From positions 1 through 64,000 of the forward strand of contig MU832536.1 in NCBI GenBank assembly GCA_029204225.1: a stretch of 64,000 nucleotides of DNA. The letters run 5' to 3'. The notes below the pieces were generated by a model that worked only from the letters and a program-made list of their open reading frames with translations, did not search any database and was not told where the DNA came from. The DNA comes from Diphasiastrum complanatum. Taxonomy: Eukaryota > Streptophyta > Lycopodiopsida > Lycopodiales > Lycopodiaceae. The position numbers were made by a program, and so were the translations under genes. Positions 1 to 11,982 of the stretch are shown piece after piece; positions within the stretch are counted from its first letter, which is position 1, and every line of letters begins with the position of its first letter.

Positions 1-1043
1 AGAGAGTTTTCTTGTTCATATACTCCTCAGCAAAATGGAGTTGTTGAATGTGCAAAAGCTGTTAGGCTAGAAGTTTTCTCTACCTAAATAATTTTGGGGA
101 GAGGCAGTTGCATGTGCAAACTATCTTTGTAATAGGCTTTCAAATCTTGCAATAGGAGGAAAGACACCATTTGAGATGTTGTATAAGAAAAAAGCCTAGG
201 TAGATCATCTTAGGATTTTTGGCTGCGTATGCTTTGTGCATGTGCCTCTAGAAAACTAGGAAGGAAGGAAGATCCTAGTGCTGTAAGAGGAATTTTTATA
301 GGATATGCATCTACCAAAAGGCATACAAAGTTAATTTACCCTCTACTAACAAGAATGTTGTTAGTAGAGATGTGGTCTTCCATGAAGATCAGAAGTTTTA
401 ACTTGGATGATGCTCAGGTCAAGGAGTCTCAGGCAAGATCAATCATCAATCTTGATGCTATTCCAGAAGAGGCGAGGCCGAGGCTTGAGGAAGAGCAAAT
501 TCAAGCTACCACACCAAGAAGATCTACACGAGCAAGATCTGAGCCAAGTAGGCTCACATATGATGCTGAAGGAAGGCAAGTGGAAGGTGAAACTTCCTAT
601 TGCTTACACTATATTTCTTGGAGGGAACTTGGTTTCTTGGCTATCAAAGAAGCAGACAACTATTTCCTTATCATCCTGTGAAGTTGAATACAAATTTCTT
701 ACAACCACAACTAAGGAGGTTTAATGGATAAAAAGGCTACTTTTGGAACTAAAGTGTTATGCAGATGAAGATCTTCCAATTATCAAGAATGATAATATTT
801 CTACTCAGGCTCCTGCAAATAATCCAGTCTTTATGAAAGGAGCAAGTATATTGAAGTGGCTCATCATTTTGTAAGGGAAAAAGTCGTTGGGAGAGAGATT
901 TCATTGGAACATGTTTCATCTTCAGATTGTGTTGCAGATCTTCTCACCAAACCTCTACTCAAGAATGTCTTTATGAAGATGAGGTCAAACCTTGGCCTAA
1001 TTTTGAAATCTATGTTGATAGGAGCATAAATTTTAAGGAGGTG
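1..1043 (+). pseudogene. Ty1/copia pol remnant (integrase C-terminus joined to RNase H)
   Basis: The element continues to the left of the window. The first 60 bases encode the integrase stretch with TPQQNGVVE, the site of the third catalytic residue of copia integrase. The integrase C-terminal region follows (RGIFIGYAS, 229-681), then the polyprotein linker (RRSTRARSEPSRLTYD, near 520-570). At about 590-610 the reading jumps straight to the end of RNase H (SWLSKKQTTISLSSCEVEYK, in another frame) and then SKYIEVAHHFVRE and DCVADLLTKPL, ending near 1029. The whole reverse transcriptase is therefore missing. A purine-rich tract just before 1044 fits the polypurine tract. This is a dead internal-deletion derivative; frame changes confirm it is not expressed as one protein. 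Confidence 0.85.
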
Positions 1044-1768
1044 TGTGAAGATTATTAAAATATTATTCTTCCTCTCTCGAGTTTGGGGCCCATGTCCATG
1101 GTGATTTCCACTAGATTTCATGTTGTACATAAAAGAGTGTGAATTGAGCACATATCATTCTAGTGTAGCTCGGATTTGAGTTAGATAGGTTCTATTTTGA
1201 TGGCATGCAGCAGTTTTAGATAACATGCAAAGTCATAATGTATGCATGCAAGCCACATGCAATCAGTGCATGCAACATGCAAAGTAGTTTCAGTGATCTA
1301 CACATGTCTAGGCAGTTTATAGTTGACATGCAAGTACATGCAACATACATGCATGCAATTACACATGTGGATCTTTGGTAGGTGAATTAGTTCAGTTAAG
1401 TGGACTTTCCATGCAAATCCATTGTCGGAATTAGAGTCTCTCTCATGTAGGGAAAGCTGGGCATGTTTTGCCATATTGTGAATATTGAGATTTTGGTGTT
1501 TTGGGACTCATTCTCTCTCTACCCGAGTTATTCATGCTTGATTTTCTCTCTCTACCCAAGAGCAGTCTTTTTTTCCCCTACCGAACACTTAGAATTATTT
1601 TTGACATTCATTTCTCATAGTGAATAGTTAGATTTTTTCATCATATGTATGTCATTTGCCCTAGATTTTTCAAGTATACTATTCTTTGATCAATTTTGTG
1701 CAATCACAACACCTCAATAAGATCCTGTAAGGTGTGTGGTGAAGTTCACACATGATAAAAACTTCACA
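1044..1768 (+). repeat. 3' LTR of the left-edge copia element
   Basis: The block begins TGTGAAG directly after the polypurine tract and ends CTTCACA, a perfect 7-bp inverted pair with the TG...CA ends expected of an LTR (725 bp). The partner 5' LTR lies outside the window, so the limits cannot be checked by comparison and the target duplication cannot be read. An array of CATGCA motifs lies inside. Confidence 0.7.
1204..1415. promoter_or_regulatory. Cluster of CATGCA (RY-like) motifs in the LTR
   Basis: Eleven copies of CATGCA, many as CATGCAA, lie within about 210 bp in the first half of the LTR, where U3 regulatory sequence is expected. CATGCA is the RY element bound by plant B3-domain factors of the ABI3/FUS3/LEC2 group. 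Regulation by such factors here is inference only. Confidence 0.5.
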
Positions 1769-2459
1769 GTTCCATCGTTGTTTTAAGGATCTACAAACAT
1801 CCAAAATTGTGGAACAACTGTCCAATGCTGTTCTGAAGTTATTATAAAGTTATTCTGAAGCTATTTGAGGCTATTTTGAAGGTAGAATCGGCACCTTTTA
1901 TTTCCTTGCTAGCGCATTCTTGAGGGAAATTCCGTGGCTTGGATTCCAAGGAGCACTCATTCCTTCTTTTCCCTTCATTTATTGTCTGTTTTGTTTTTTA
2001 AAGTGCTTTGGGTTAGATTTGTCTTTTCTTAGTGTTTTACAATAAATTGCAATTTTCTAGTTTTGATTTTGTGTTGTCTTTGTTTTTTTTGTTCATAATG
2101 GAAGATGATATAGGTGATATTTTGCTTAGCCTGTCGTTGCTCTTCCATCACTACCACCCAGCCTTGTGCTTAGTCCTACCCATAATCCACCTACAGTGGC
2201 TTGCTCGTTCGCACTGCTGGTAACTTCCCCTTCTGTGCAAGCTCACATCGATAGTGTGGAAAAGAACTGTCGCGGAGATGCGAGCGATGATGGTAGCTAG
2301 TGGTTATGGTGTCTTCTTCGCAGTATGCTCGCGGTATCCGTCTTCTGCTGTTTGTCTTGTGTTACCTCCACTCTATCCAGAAGACAAAGATATCAAACCT
2401 ACCCGTTTTGCAAGAAACACTCTCCAACATGATACTGATATCGTAGATCAGTGATTGCA
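1769..2459. other. Stretch without recognisable genes
   Basis: The region between the LTR and the gypsy fragment is T-rich at first and then mixed. Short open frames at 2032-2223 and 2254-2454 show no family motif I recognise. It may be leader or gag-flanking sequence of the gypsy remnant that follows. Confidence 0.4.
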
Positions 2460-3205
2460 TAAGTGAGAGGAGTATTTTGATTTGAAGTGGTCCCCAACTG
2501 ATGGGGGTTGGCAGGTCCACAAAGCTGCTTACTATTTCACTGATTTTGCTAACAGGTGGTGGCGCAAGTTGTTGAAGTCTAATCAGGCTCCATCCACATG
2601 GCTTGAGTTTAAGCGAGCTTTCATAGCTCAGTTTATTCACGAAGGTACATAAAATTCAAAAGAGCCAACATTTATAGATTGTGGAGACATTATTTATATG
2701 GTGTTGAGTTTTATGTGTACACTGATCATTATACTTTAAAGTATTTTGCACTCAGGCAGATTTGTAAGGCTTGCCAAGCTCGGTGGGCCGAGCTGATGCA
2801 TGAGTTTCATTTGGAAATTTGCTTTTGAGGAGGGAAGAAAAATGTGGGTCACTGATGCACTATCGTTGGTACTGCATCAGATGAGCCTTGCCTGTAGTTG
2901 ACAATGATCTCATGGAGGAGATCAAGAGGGCTCAACAAAAGGACCCACATTGTCAGTGTGTGCAGCCTATGCATGCAAGTTAGTCGACCAAGCGGAAGAG
3001 TCAGCCTCGCTTGTCGCTTCCGTAGAGGAACACCACCAATACTTATTTGACATACAACGTGAAGGAAGGTATGTAGTTGAGAAAATAAAAAAGTATTCAT
3101 GCCAGACGTTAAGGATCTTCATCGTAAGATTCTTCATGATTGCCATGATAGTCCTTGTGCAGGGCACCCTGGTATTGATAAGACTAGTGAGCTTTTAAGA
3201 AGCTG
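2460..3205 (+). pseudogene. Ty3/gypsy fragment: gag piece fused to RNase H and integrase zinc region
   Basis: 2470-2645 encodes a gag-like stretch (AAYYFTDFANRWWRK, then TWLEFKRAFIAQFIHEG), typical of gypsy capsid regions. After a deletion, 2690-2860 reads as RNase H (LYGVEFYVYTDHYTLKYF, QARWAELMHEFHLEI). 3095-3200 reads DLHRKILHDCHDSPCAGHPG, the histidine half of the integrase H2C2 zinc domain. Stops and frame changes are frequent and the RT is missing. The fragment ends at about 3205 where CACTA copy A begins, so the CACTA sequence probably truncated it. Confidence 0.75.
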
Positions 3206-3554
3206 AATTGCCTAAATCCAACTTCGAGGATGTCATTGATTGTCTCACAATAATCAAGTTGAGAAGAGAGTAAATTGGTGTCCGTTGTGCTTGCTCAACT
3301 CTCTTGGGTAAAATCTCCCATGACTCCACAATCGTACGTGTTTTTATTTTTGTCAATGCGCTCTGTACAAAAGTGTCGTCCATGCATCCACAATGCATTG
3401 TATTTTTTGTACTAAATGAAATGGAACTAAATGTGTTAGGGATACAACAAACGTGTACAAAATTGCACGTATTAATAAACATGTGAAGGTTGATCATCAT
3501 AGCTTACATGTAAATCGCACCCCCTTGCATATTCCCTCTCTCTCTTGTTACTTC

Positions 3555-3989
3555 CTAGTTATTTGCCGAGGCTCCTCTAAGTGCATCACGTAGCCAATCA
3601 AGCGTCATGTCCTTGGGTAGAAGGTCAAGGTCAGGTGAGTGTGGTTGTCTTCTTTGCCCTCTCTTGAAAGTGGCTCGAGCGGTTTGTCTACGAGCCTTGG
3701 CATCTTCATATAGCGAAATCCACTTTTGCATCTCCTTGCTATTAAGAATGCAAAACTTATTTACCTTCTCCCTGAAGGACTCACTCATTCTCTTGATTGC
3801 TTCTTTTCCTTGAGGAACCTCCTCAACAACACGCTCATCGTCCTTCTTATCCCAAAGATGAGAAATAGAATGATCGCTATGAGCAATGAACTTCGTGATG
3901 TAAACCATGGACTCTTGCACTAGCCATCCTTCTGCCATGCTACCCTCAGGCCTTGCTCTTTGTCTTACGAAGCCCTTCAATGTTTTCAT
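3555..3989 (-). pseudogene. CACTA transposase C-terminal region (DUF4218-like), copy A
   Basis: The 144-codon frame opens MKTLKGFVRQRARPEGSMAE, then has ESMVYITKFI. This is the hallmark of the DUF4218 segment that follows the tnp2 transposase domain in plant CACTA elements. The later part (FREKVNKFCILN, KWISLYEDAKARR) resembles the lysine-rich region after it. The frame is open but isolated from the catalytic core, which is deleted in this copy. The counterpart in copy B is at 40,224-40,733, with the same reading and many substitutions. It is not a functional gene on its own. Confidence 0.75.
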
Positions 3990-3999
3990 GAATCATTCC

Positions 4000-5056
4000 A
4001 AGAAAAACATCCAACGACTATGGACAGTTAGTGAGGGAACATGAATCAATGTTATTGAGAGAACATGGGAATTACCACAATAACAATAGCCTATGATGGA
4101 CTAAGGCAATTGATGCAAGTAGATAATATACCTGCAATGGCCACCTCATCTACCAAATGCACAATGAGATGCATTTGAATGGTGAGAATGGATGTGAGAA
4201 AGTGATTCTCGATCAAACACGCTGCCTCGATGGAGTTTTGTCTTGCCCCCTCAATAATCATCTTGAATCACCCCAAGAAAAAATGATACGAATCTCAAGC
4301 GCATTCACCGTACCTCACCAAACCACTAATTTTGTAGATTGCACTCCTTAAGTCCTCTGTCAAGAACCCTCTCAACACCAAGAGAAGCAAAAACTGCACG
4401 CACAAAAAAACAATTTGGTCATGATCATTGAGATACATACATGCACAATGAGATCATCTTGAAATCACAAGACATGCTATAAAATGTAATTGACAATTTT
4501 GATGTGGAAAAAAAGTCAAAAAACATGCCATGCCAACCTGTAAAAATTTATGCCAGTCATGAAACCTTAGTCCACTTAGCTTGTTGTCCCTTGTGAAGGC
4601 ACCCTTTAGGCATCGCATGTGACTTGTCGGAGTTCAAAAAGAGGCTATTTCCCTCTTTACAATCGTCTCTTCTCTCTTTGATAAGATCCAAGGGGCCTTT
4701 GGTAGGACAATCGAAGTCTCCACCATTTGTGGCCATAAATCGACCATCTTTCCCACTTCTTTTAGGTCATTTTCGTGCGTCTTTTTTTTTATCTTTTGAC
4801 CTGGTCAAGTGCTCCCAAATCATGCTCCCCAACATTCTTGAACATGTTTATTGGGTCCAAAAGATGGTTTATCAACAATTCTCCCCAATATGAGAGTTCA
4901 TGAAATATTGATAACCTCTTCATGCCGGTAGAAAGTCACCCTAGATCTTGATTGGATCTCCAAATCCAAAGCCAATCACTTGCCTACAATATTAACAAAC
5001 AAGCACACACATTTAATGCAGATTATATATCGTTAGAAGAAACATAAAGAGAGTAA
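4000..5056 (-). pseudogene. Decayed middle part of the copy A tnp2 gene
   Basis: This stretch has no long minus-strand frame, but it aligns almost continuously with 40,740-41,850 of copy B. It therefore belongs to the same transposase unit, probably introns and decayed exons between the CPVCG block and the DUF4218 block. The short plus-strand frames here are shadows. No other family is visible. Confidence 0.55.
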
Positions 5057-5290
5057 TCATAAAATAAATAAATGACATGTACCAACTAGTGGCCCAAATA
5101 TGTATTGTACCTTCATGGAATGAGGACGTTGGCCATCAAGCCCATCATGCATAGTGTGATCGGGTGGAAGGTATCGAGTGTGGCCCTCATAAATAATCTT
5201 TCGTAAATGTTGTGAGTGATGTGCTTGCAAATACTCGCCACAAACGGGACACACATTGTAACCACTATTTTGGAGCCCTACATTGTTCAT
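5057..5290 (-). pseudogene. CACTA tnp2 segment (CPVCG block), copy A
   Basis: The frame contains NVCPVCGEYLQAHHSQHLRK and then EGHTRYLPPDH. In plant tnp2 proteins this zinc-like motif followed by a GHxRxLPxDH stretch lies just after the catalytic core. Directly upstream (about 5275-5290), copy A lacks roughly 480 bp that copy B has at 42,030-42,510, and that missing piece is the catalytic core. The copy A transposase is therefore dead. Confidence 0.7.
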
Positions 5291-5417
5291 GTTGGAGAAT
5301 CGGCAGGGATCCTCATAGTATCGTCAGATGAACGATTGCTCGAATGCCATGTCATTAGCTCCGCGATGGAATTTTACTTAAACATGTGGCGTATTCTGGG
5401 TATGATGGGAAAATGTC

Positions 5418-5642
5418 TTACCACCTTGGCGGGTATGGTCGCTCCTTGTAAATCTTGCCTGTAGCGGTGTTCCCCATAGCGTGACATGTGCTTGCCTCCT
5501 CAAACTCATCTCGATATAAGATGCAATCGTTGGGACATGCATGGATGCTCTTGTAATCCATGCCGACCGTGGATAGCATTTTCTTGGCTTCTTGTCGAGA
5601 CGCCGCCATGGAGTTATTTGGGGGCAACATTTTCTTGAGCAA
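5418..5642 (-). pseudogene. CACTA tnp2 N-terminal block (HACPNDC), copy A
   Basis: This 74-codon frame reads MLKKMLPPNNSMAASRQEAK followed by DYKSIHACPNDCILYRDEF. It matches the conserved LKxLLPxxN...EAKKxL...HACPNDCxLYR block of plant tnp2 transposases. Copy B lost this region together with everything up to about A-position 6410. Confidence 0.8.
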
Positions 5643-5836
5643 ACTGCGACAAAATATAAATTTATGTACCTAGTTATATATAGTTTCTCGCAACGCATGA
5701 ATTAAAAATAAAACGAGATTGGAGCAAATTGTCTATAACACACATCATGAAGCAAGCAAGCTTACCCAAACAACTCTGTCACGCTTGCATCCGACCACCC
5801 GTACCTAGTTTGCAAGTTCAAAAGTAACAAACAAGC

Positions 5837-6109
5837 TCACAACTTTGACATTTGTGCACTCTCATACAAAGGATTGGATGCCAAGCCACACGTAATCTCT
5901 TTTTCCCCTGTCAATGTGGCCTCGGGTGGGTTTGTGAAAAATGCATCCATCATGTCATCCATGTCCCCCTCGTGATCATGCGATGTGAATGGCACATCCT
6001 CGTGTGTTGTGTCTTCTTGGGACATCTCTTCATGCAAGTCCACGGGTGGTGTATGCAAGGAAAGTGGTGGCTCTCGTGCGCTTGCACGTCTCAATCTTGC
6101 GGATTGCAT
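5837..6109 (-). pseudogene. Acidic linker of CACTA tnp2, copy A
   Basis: This 90-codon acidic frame (EEMSQEDTTHEDV, DMDDMMDAF) ends with NPLYESAQMSKL. That resembles the PLYxG/S...SKL stretch immediately before the LKxLLP block in tnp2 proteins. Its position between the zinc region and the HACPNDC block supports the call. Conservation is weak, as usual for this linker. Confidence 0.55.
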
Positions 6110-6269
6110 GGCAATATCTGGTTGAATTCTTCAATAGTCATGTGAGTGTGAGTCATCATCCTACACAATACAAGTGCAACAACAATCAAGAATAATAGAA
6201 TATTTCGCCAATCTGAAAGGGTGCCAAATAACATACATGGAAAAGAAGTCTGCAATCATGTATTTAATT

Positions 6270-6521
6270 TTAGCAATACAAAGAGGTATGCAAAGTATAA
6301 CTCACCGAAGAACCGACCTCCGTCCGCACAAATAATGACTCCCTCTCAATCTGACCATACATGCGAACATGTGATATAGTGGTGCATCGCTCTCGTCGCA
6401 GTGCATACTTACATCGTGCACATGGGCATGGTATTCTCTGGTGTAACCAGGCCTCTAATCCTATATGTGATGGTCCTGCCTCATCATCTGAGGATGAGGA
6501 ACATGAACTCGACATTTGCAT
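6270..6521 (-). pseudogene. N-terminal transposase-associated zinc region of CACTA tnp2, copy A
   Basis: The minus-strand frame contains IPCPCARCKYALRR and then HVRMYGQIERES. This fits the CPCxxC...R...V..HL/MYG pattern of the transposase-associated domain at the start of plant tnp2 proteins. A serine- and acid-rich stretch (SSSCSSSSDDEAG) comes before it. Copy B retains the matching DNA at 45,558-45,700, just right of its copia insertion. Confidence 0.6.
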
Positions 6522-6559
6522 CGATGCACCTTGGCAGTTGACAATGGATTAGAAATGAT

Positions 6560-7773
<1,214 letters not shown>

Positions 7774-7817
7774 ATAAAAGAGTTAAAGGTAACCAATACT
7801 CCCAATTCTAGGAATGT

Positions 7818-8114
7818 GTGTAGCCCTTGTTTTCTTTCGATAAAGGCATGGTTCAAATGTTTCTTGTTGGACGATAAATTTCACGAGAAAGCCCAAACGC
7901 TGTAGGGAGGGAGCATGTGGTGACATTTTGGAATAGGATATAACCGTACGGTTTGGGAGTTTTGATTAGCACTCTACTATGTTCTTTCTTTTTTTCTTCT
8001 CGTGTATGTTTAGGTTTTAGGGTTTAGAGTGTGTGTGCACATGCGTGTGTGATGCCATTCGTTTATGTTTCATGATTACCAGTAGTGTAGCCCTTGTTTT
8101 CTTTCGATAAAGGC
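7818..8114. repeat. 30-bp perfect direct repeat, 267-bp spacing
   Basis: The same 30 bases (beginning GTGTAGCCCTTG, ending GATAAAGGC) occur at 7818-7847 and 8085-8114. The sequences on either side are not similar, so this is not a simple tandem duplication of a longer unit. Confidence 0.85.
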
Positions 8115-8561
8115 TATTCTCTCTCACTTCCATACAATTGTTCGGAAGACTAATTCATGTGTCTTGCGTGTGCAGAAACAACAAGGTCCATAGGACGGAG
8201 ATGATGATGAGGATTAGGATAGGTCTAGCTAGCCTTTCCATGTTTACAGACGCTTGTGTACATGTTTTTATGTCTATCGTTTTTATTCGTACATTTGTCA
8301 GCCATCTTTTGATGCAGCTAGTTTTTTAATGTAATCTTGAACCTTGACTAATCATGTAATTGAAATGTATTTGGCCCTACAACCATGTAGAAATGTTTAA
8401 ATTATTGATTATAAAGTGTAATTATTGTGGTTAACGTGTGATTATTGTGGTGTACTATAATATATTCAACTGTGGTTGAATGCAAAGAATCACTTTTTTT
8501 GTTCTACCCTAGACCCTTAACTCATTTATTTGAGTTTATTTCTTGAACCAATTAACTCTAC
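8115..8561. other. Stretch without recognisable genes
   Basis: AT-rich sequence between the 30-bp repeat and the Ser/Pro-rich ORF. An open frame at 8138-8329 has no recognisable motif. It could hold the promoter or a 5' intron of the following ORF; the ORF start is preceded by a T-rich tract. Confidence 0.35.
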
Positions 8562-9460
8562 ATGGTTGCATGTTCTGAAAATATATCTTATTGCTTGCAG
8601 AGATTATTCCAAATCGTGTCTCCAATGTCTCGTGACACATCTCCAAGTCACGTATATGGCTGCAGTCACGGGTCATCCCATTTTTCATCCATGAGTGACG
8701 ATGAGGTCCTCAGTTATATGGATGGGATGTCTCCCTCGTGTGCAGACATGATTATGGAGAGAGTACGGGCTCGTTGGGATGCACAGAGTTCAGGTAGGTT
8801 GTCCACATCATCTCGTTCTGAGGAGATCCAGTCCCCACAACCCTCTGACCGAGGTGTTCCCCCCTTCCATGAGGGTCTATCTGGCGGGAGTCCCTCCCCC
8901 GCGCACTCTAATGTCAGTGCCTCTTCTCGACATTCCGGTAGGGAAAAGAGCGATCGTAGGAGGACTCACCTCAGTGGTGGCTCCTGTTGTGGCAGTGACA
9001 CCGATGATGTCGTGCTTCATGCGGCCTCTAGTCCAGCACATCCACCTAGCAGGCCTCGTTGTAAGTCTTCCTTATTGAGACCCTAACTCAAGAAGCAATG
9101 CGGATGGCGCGTGATACTTTGACTCCTGCATCTATCACACCTAATTATCCCGACACCCCCACACTCTATCCTCACATTTTTTCTTCTGCGGTACCCACGC
9201 CCCCTATGGGGTCTCCATGGCACCGTGATCCCTCTTGCCAGGCCACTCCACCCATTTTTTCTCCCATTCAAACCCATGTCGGTTACACTCCTGCCCAAAG
9301 CCTTTCCCAACCTTCTCCTCTTCATACCCCTCCCCACTCTTCTAGTGATCATCTTCAAACTCATCCCCGAATCATTCCCGTTGTAGTCAACTCCCCACTC
9401 CTCTTGACAGTCCCTTTGCCACCTCTCCGTCAACTGATGTCTTGCCATCCTATGACATAG
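8562..9460 (+). pseudogene. Ser/Pro-rich ORF pair, possible second CACTA gene
   Basis: 8562-9086 (174 codons) is rich in Ser, Asp and Arg (SMSDDEVLSYMDGMSPS, GGSCCGSDTDDVV). 9098-9460, in another frame, is rich in Pro, Ser and Thr. The GC content is above that of the surroundings, and plus-strand open frames persist for about 900 bp. The region lies between the tnp2 remnant and the putative right CACTA terminus, on the opposite strand to tnp2. A second, TNPA-like gene with low-complexity sequence is known in some CACTA elements. I recognise no domain, so this is a position-based suggestion. A possible last exon lies at 11,052-11,150, after the inserted LTR. Confidence 0.35.
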
Positions 9461-9479
9461 ATGCGAAGGAGTGATGGTA

Positions 9480-9937
9480 CAATGGATTTCAACCTCTCAC
9501 CTTGCATATCACTCCTTAATCTATGATTTTTGGCAAAATCACTCTCAACTTCAACATGCACTCAAAAAATCAGAGATAATCAATTAATGCACCTAATTCA
9601 GGCTTCAAATTTATTTTTTTGGCTGATGTAATCCAAGAACTAATCAAGGGATTAGATTCATTATAGAAAATGCTTGATTTTGCACCAAAAATCACTCAAA
9701 TTGGGTATGTGAATCAAATTCTACAAATTTCTGAAATTTCTCAGTCAAAACCGGAGCTGTACGGCCTCACACGTGTGAAAAGAGTTTCTACAGCCCACAA
9801 CAAGATCTGGACCAAAATTTTTGAGGATAGCTATCAAATCCAACTCGCTACACAAAATTTGACTGGTTTCCAAAAAACTGCTTATTTTGGCTTTGATTTG
9901 GATTAACCCTATCAATTTTAACAAAACCTCTTGTACT
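9480..9937 (-). mobile_element. Leader remnant of a minus-strand LTR element
   Basis: This lies internal to the primer-binding site at 9938-9951 when read on the minus strand. It is non-coding and carries the G-box palindrome CACACGTGTG at 9768-9777. No gag reading is visible, so the rest of the element is missing. Confidence 0.45.
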
Positions 9938-9951
9938 AGGCTTTGATACCA
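9938..9951 (-). other. Primer-binding site (tRNA-iMet type)
   Basis: The plus strand reads AGGCTTTGATACCA, so the minus strand reads TGGTATCAAAGCCT. This is one or two bases from the usual plant TGGTATCAGAGC primer site and lies directly against the TG end of the LTR. Confidence 0.7.
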
Positions 9952-10781
9952 TGTGAAAAGTACAAAAAGGACCAAGAGTGGATTCTAATCTGATCCTCAA
10001 AAGGGATTGGATGTTAGATTTACTTGATCTATCAATCTACTTGAGATTAAGATCAATCTAGATCAATTCTAGACACAAAATCCTAACAAGAACAATCATT
10101 AATGAAGGTAGGTGTACTTTCTGGTTTCACACGTGTGAAACACTGCCTGAGTACGGACTCCAACTTGAAAATCAAGCACACTATGATAGAACCTCAAAAG
10201 AATCAAAACAAATGTAGACAAATGGAGAGAATCACCCAAAATTGCTTCCAAAATCAAGATTGATGTCTCACAATGATTATGGCCAAATGTGGCTCTATAT
10301 ATACAATAAGTGGGAGCTCGTGGTACTGATCATCCCTCTGATCCCACATGTGCAAAGGTGCTTTGTCGTATGATAATTCATCATGCAAAACTGACACTTG
10401 GACAAAACCTTCTATTTTGAGCACTTTTGGTCCATTTTCCTTCTATATGGAGATCTACTTGGAAATCTTCTAGAAGTCAAAATTCGCCTACTTCAGCTTA
10501 TTCCACACATGTGAGCTGTCCTCTACACATTGGATATGACACCTAACCAAAGGATGTGGCTCATCCAATCAATAGATTGATGCCATGTGTCATATGTCTA
10601 CAAAACTAGTTTTTGGCCATTTTAGCCACTAGAACTTGAATTAAATGATATGTACAACGTATATGATTATGGTACATGACAAGTACACTAGTTTCACACG
10701 TGGGAATAGGCTCCACACATGTGTGTTTATCTATATACAAGATTTTTGGCCTCTACCAAGCTTATTTTTGCATTTTTCACA
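9952..10781 (-). repeat. LTR of a minus-strand copia-type element
   Basis: The block begins TGTGAAAAG next to the primer site and ends TTTTCACA, giving matched inverted ends over 830 bp. It contains a perfect 16-bp palindrome, TTTCACACGTGTGAAA, at 10,125-10,140. The second LTR and the coding region are missing, so the element is a fragment inside the presumed CACTA copy A. Confidence 0.6.
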
Positions 10782-11364
10782 AAACCTTGGCCACCACTCC
10801 CAAGGTGTTAAGGTCCTTAAAGTCTCCTACACCTTCTTAGAGGCCTTCCGTTGTTGTTTGACACAATCTGGATTTTTGAGAAATCCTTTCATCACAAACT
10901 TCAAGTCTTCCTTGTGCCTTGATTTGGATGGATATTCTAGATCTGAGGTATATATGGCTTCAAGATATACTTTAACTTACTACATTCATGTGGTCTAACT
11001 TTCACTCTCATCACATTTCTTAGATAACTATATTATATTCATTGGATGCAGGTATCACAGTCTCAATCCCATGCATCATAGTCACACGAGTCCGATTGCA
11101 ATGTCAATGGCCAAGACGAGGACGACTCAGCTGGATCTAATTATAATTAGGTATATTGTAATAATCCAATTTGTAACATATCTCTGTACTTGGAACATTT
11201 ATGTATGAATTTAAGTTTCCTCCATTAATTTTTAAGTGCCTGAAATGTAACTCAAATAAATTTTGCAAATTTTTTTATTGACAATAATGAACAAATGATT
11301 TTGCTTACCAACTTCATAAGAAGTGGTGCAAAAGATTCCTAGGGTCGGATGGAGTCCATTTTTA
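10782..11364. other. Flank with a possible terminal exon at 11,052-11,150
   Basis: Mostly AT-rich with no recognised domain. After an acceptor-like GGATGCAG, 11,052-11,150 can be read as a short acidic tail (NGQDEDDSAGSNYN, then stop). It might be the last exon of the Ser/Pro-rich ORF. This is weak, as nothing but position supports it. Confidence 0.25.
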
Positions 11365-11402
11365 GGACAAAATGGAGCCAGTAAACTGGCTCCATTATGT
11401 CC
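11365..11402. repeat. 38-bp near-perfect hairpin
   Basis: Arms 11,365-11,382 (GGACAAAATGGAGCCAGT) and 11,385-11,402 are inverted copies with one mismatch and a 2-bp AA spacer. The function is unknown. It lies about 350 bp inside the putative CACTA end. Confidence 0.8.
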
Positions 11403-11449
11403 AAATTTTTATTTTTTATGATTTTCTACCCTCACAATAACCCTTGATT

Positions 11450-11751
11450 TAGGGTGAACTTTTGATAGAGATATACCAAGGGATGGCCCTCAGTATAATA
11501 CTCGAAAACAACATGTCGCCAATAGCTTGTTTGAGAGATATACACCGAAGTCCCTTGGTATATCCCTCGGTACCCGTTCTATAAACAACGCAAAAACGAG
11601 GTGAAGAAGCCTCAATTACCAAGGCAATTATCAAAGATCTCGTTCTGAGGTATACTTCAGGGTGTATATCGAGGGTTGCGATCTTTTTTCAAAAAAGATT
11701 CTTCATAAAAGCCTCGGTAATAGGGTCAAAATCCTCCAGAATTTTGTAGTG
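11450..11751. mobile_element. Putative right terminus of CACTA copy A with subterminal motifs
   Basis: Read inward from 11,751 the sequence is CACTACAAAATTCTGG, then GGATTTTGACCC and later GAGGCTTTTATGA. The left end of copy B reads CACTACAAGAGGACGG, then GGATGATTTCC and AGGCTTTTTTTTGA, a similar layout. Inside lie repeated motifs of the type GATATACCAAGGG and CCTCGGTA, which fit the transposase-binding repeats of CACTA subtermini. Confidence 0.5.
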
Positions 11752-11982
11752 GAATAGCAGGTAGAAGGACTCAAAGAGGGGGTGCCTATGGTTGGGAGGA
11801 GGATTCTACACACCGGCTTCTAGGGTTCACGAGCTTGGAGAGACTGGCTTGTGACAATTTCATTATTTACTTAGCATTTAGATCCTTCGGGATAAAACCA
11901 AGAAGATGCTATATCTAAGCCAATAGAGGTATTTACAAATTAAAATGGGTAGGAACACATCCATGTGTGATCACCTAAATAA
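11752..11982 (+). pseudogene. Older copia gag, left part (host of the nested insertion)
   Basis: 11,905-11,982 reads LYLSQ, stop, RYLQIKMGRNTSMCDHLNN. This is the copia gag pattern LYxxKMxxGxSMxxHLNxF. Removing the inserted element joins it in frame to FKKILNQLATIR at 17,724 and beyond. The copia lying between is therefore a later insertion into this gag. Confidence 0.8.

Noticed and set aside
9083-9448. Minus-strand Arg-rich 121-codon frame
   Set aside because: It is the antisense shadow of the Ser/Pro-rich plus-strand frames and has no motif.
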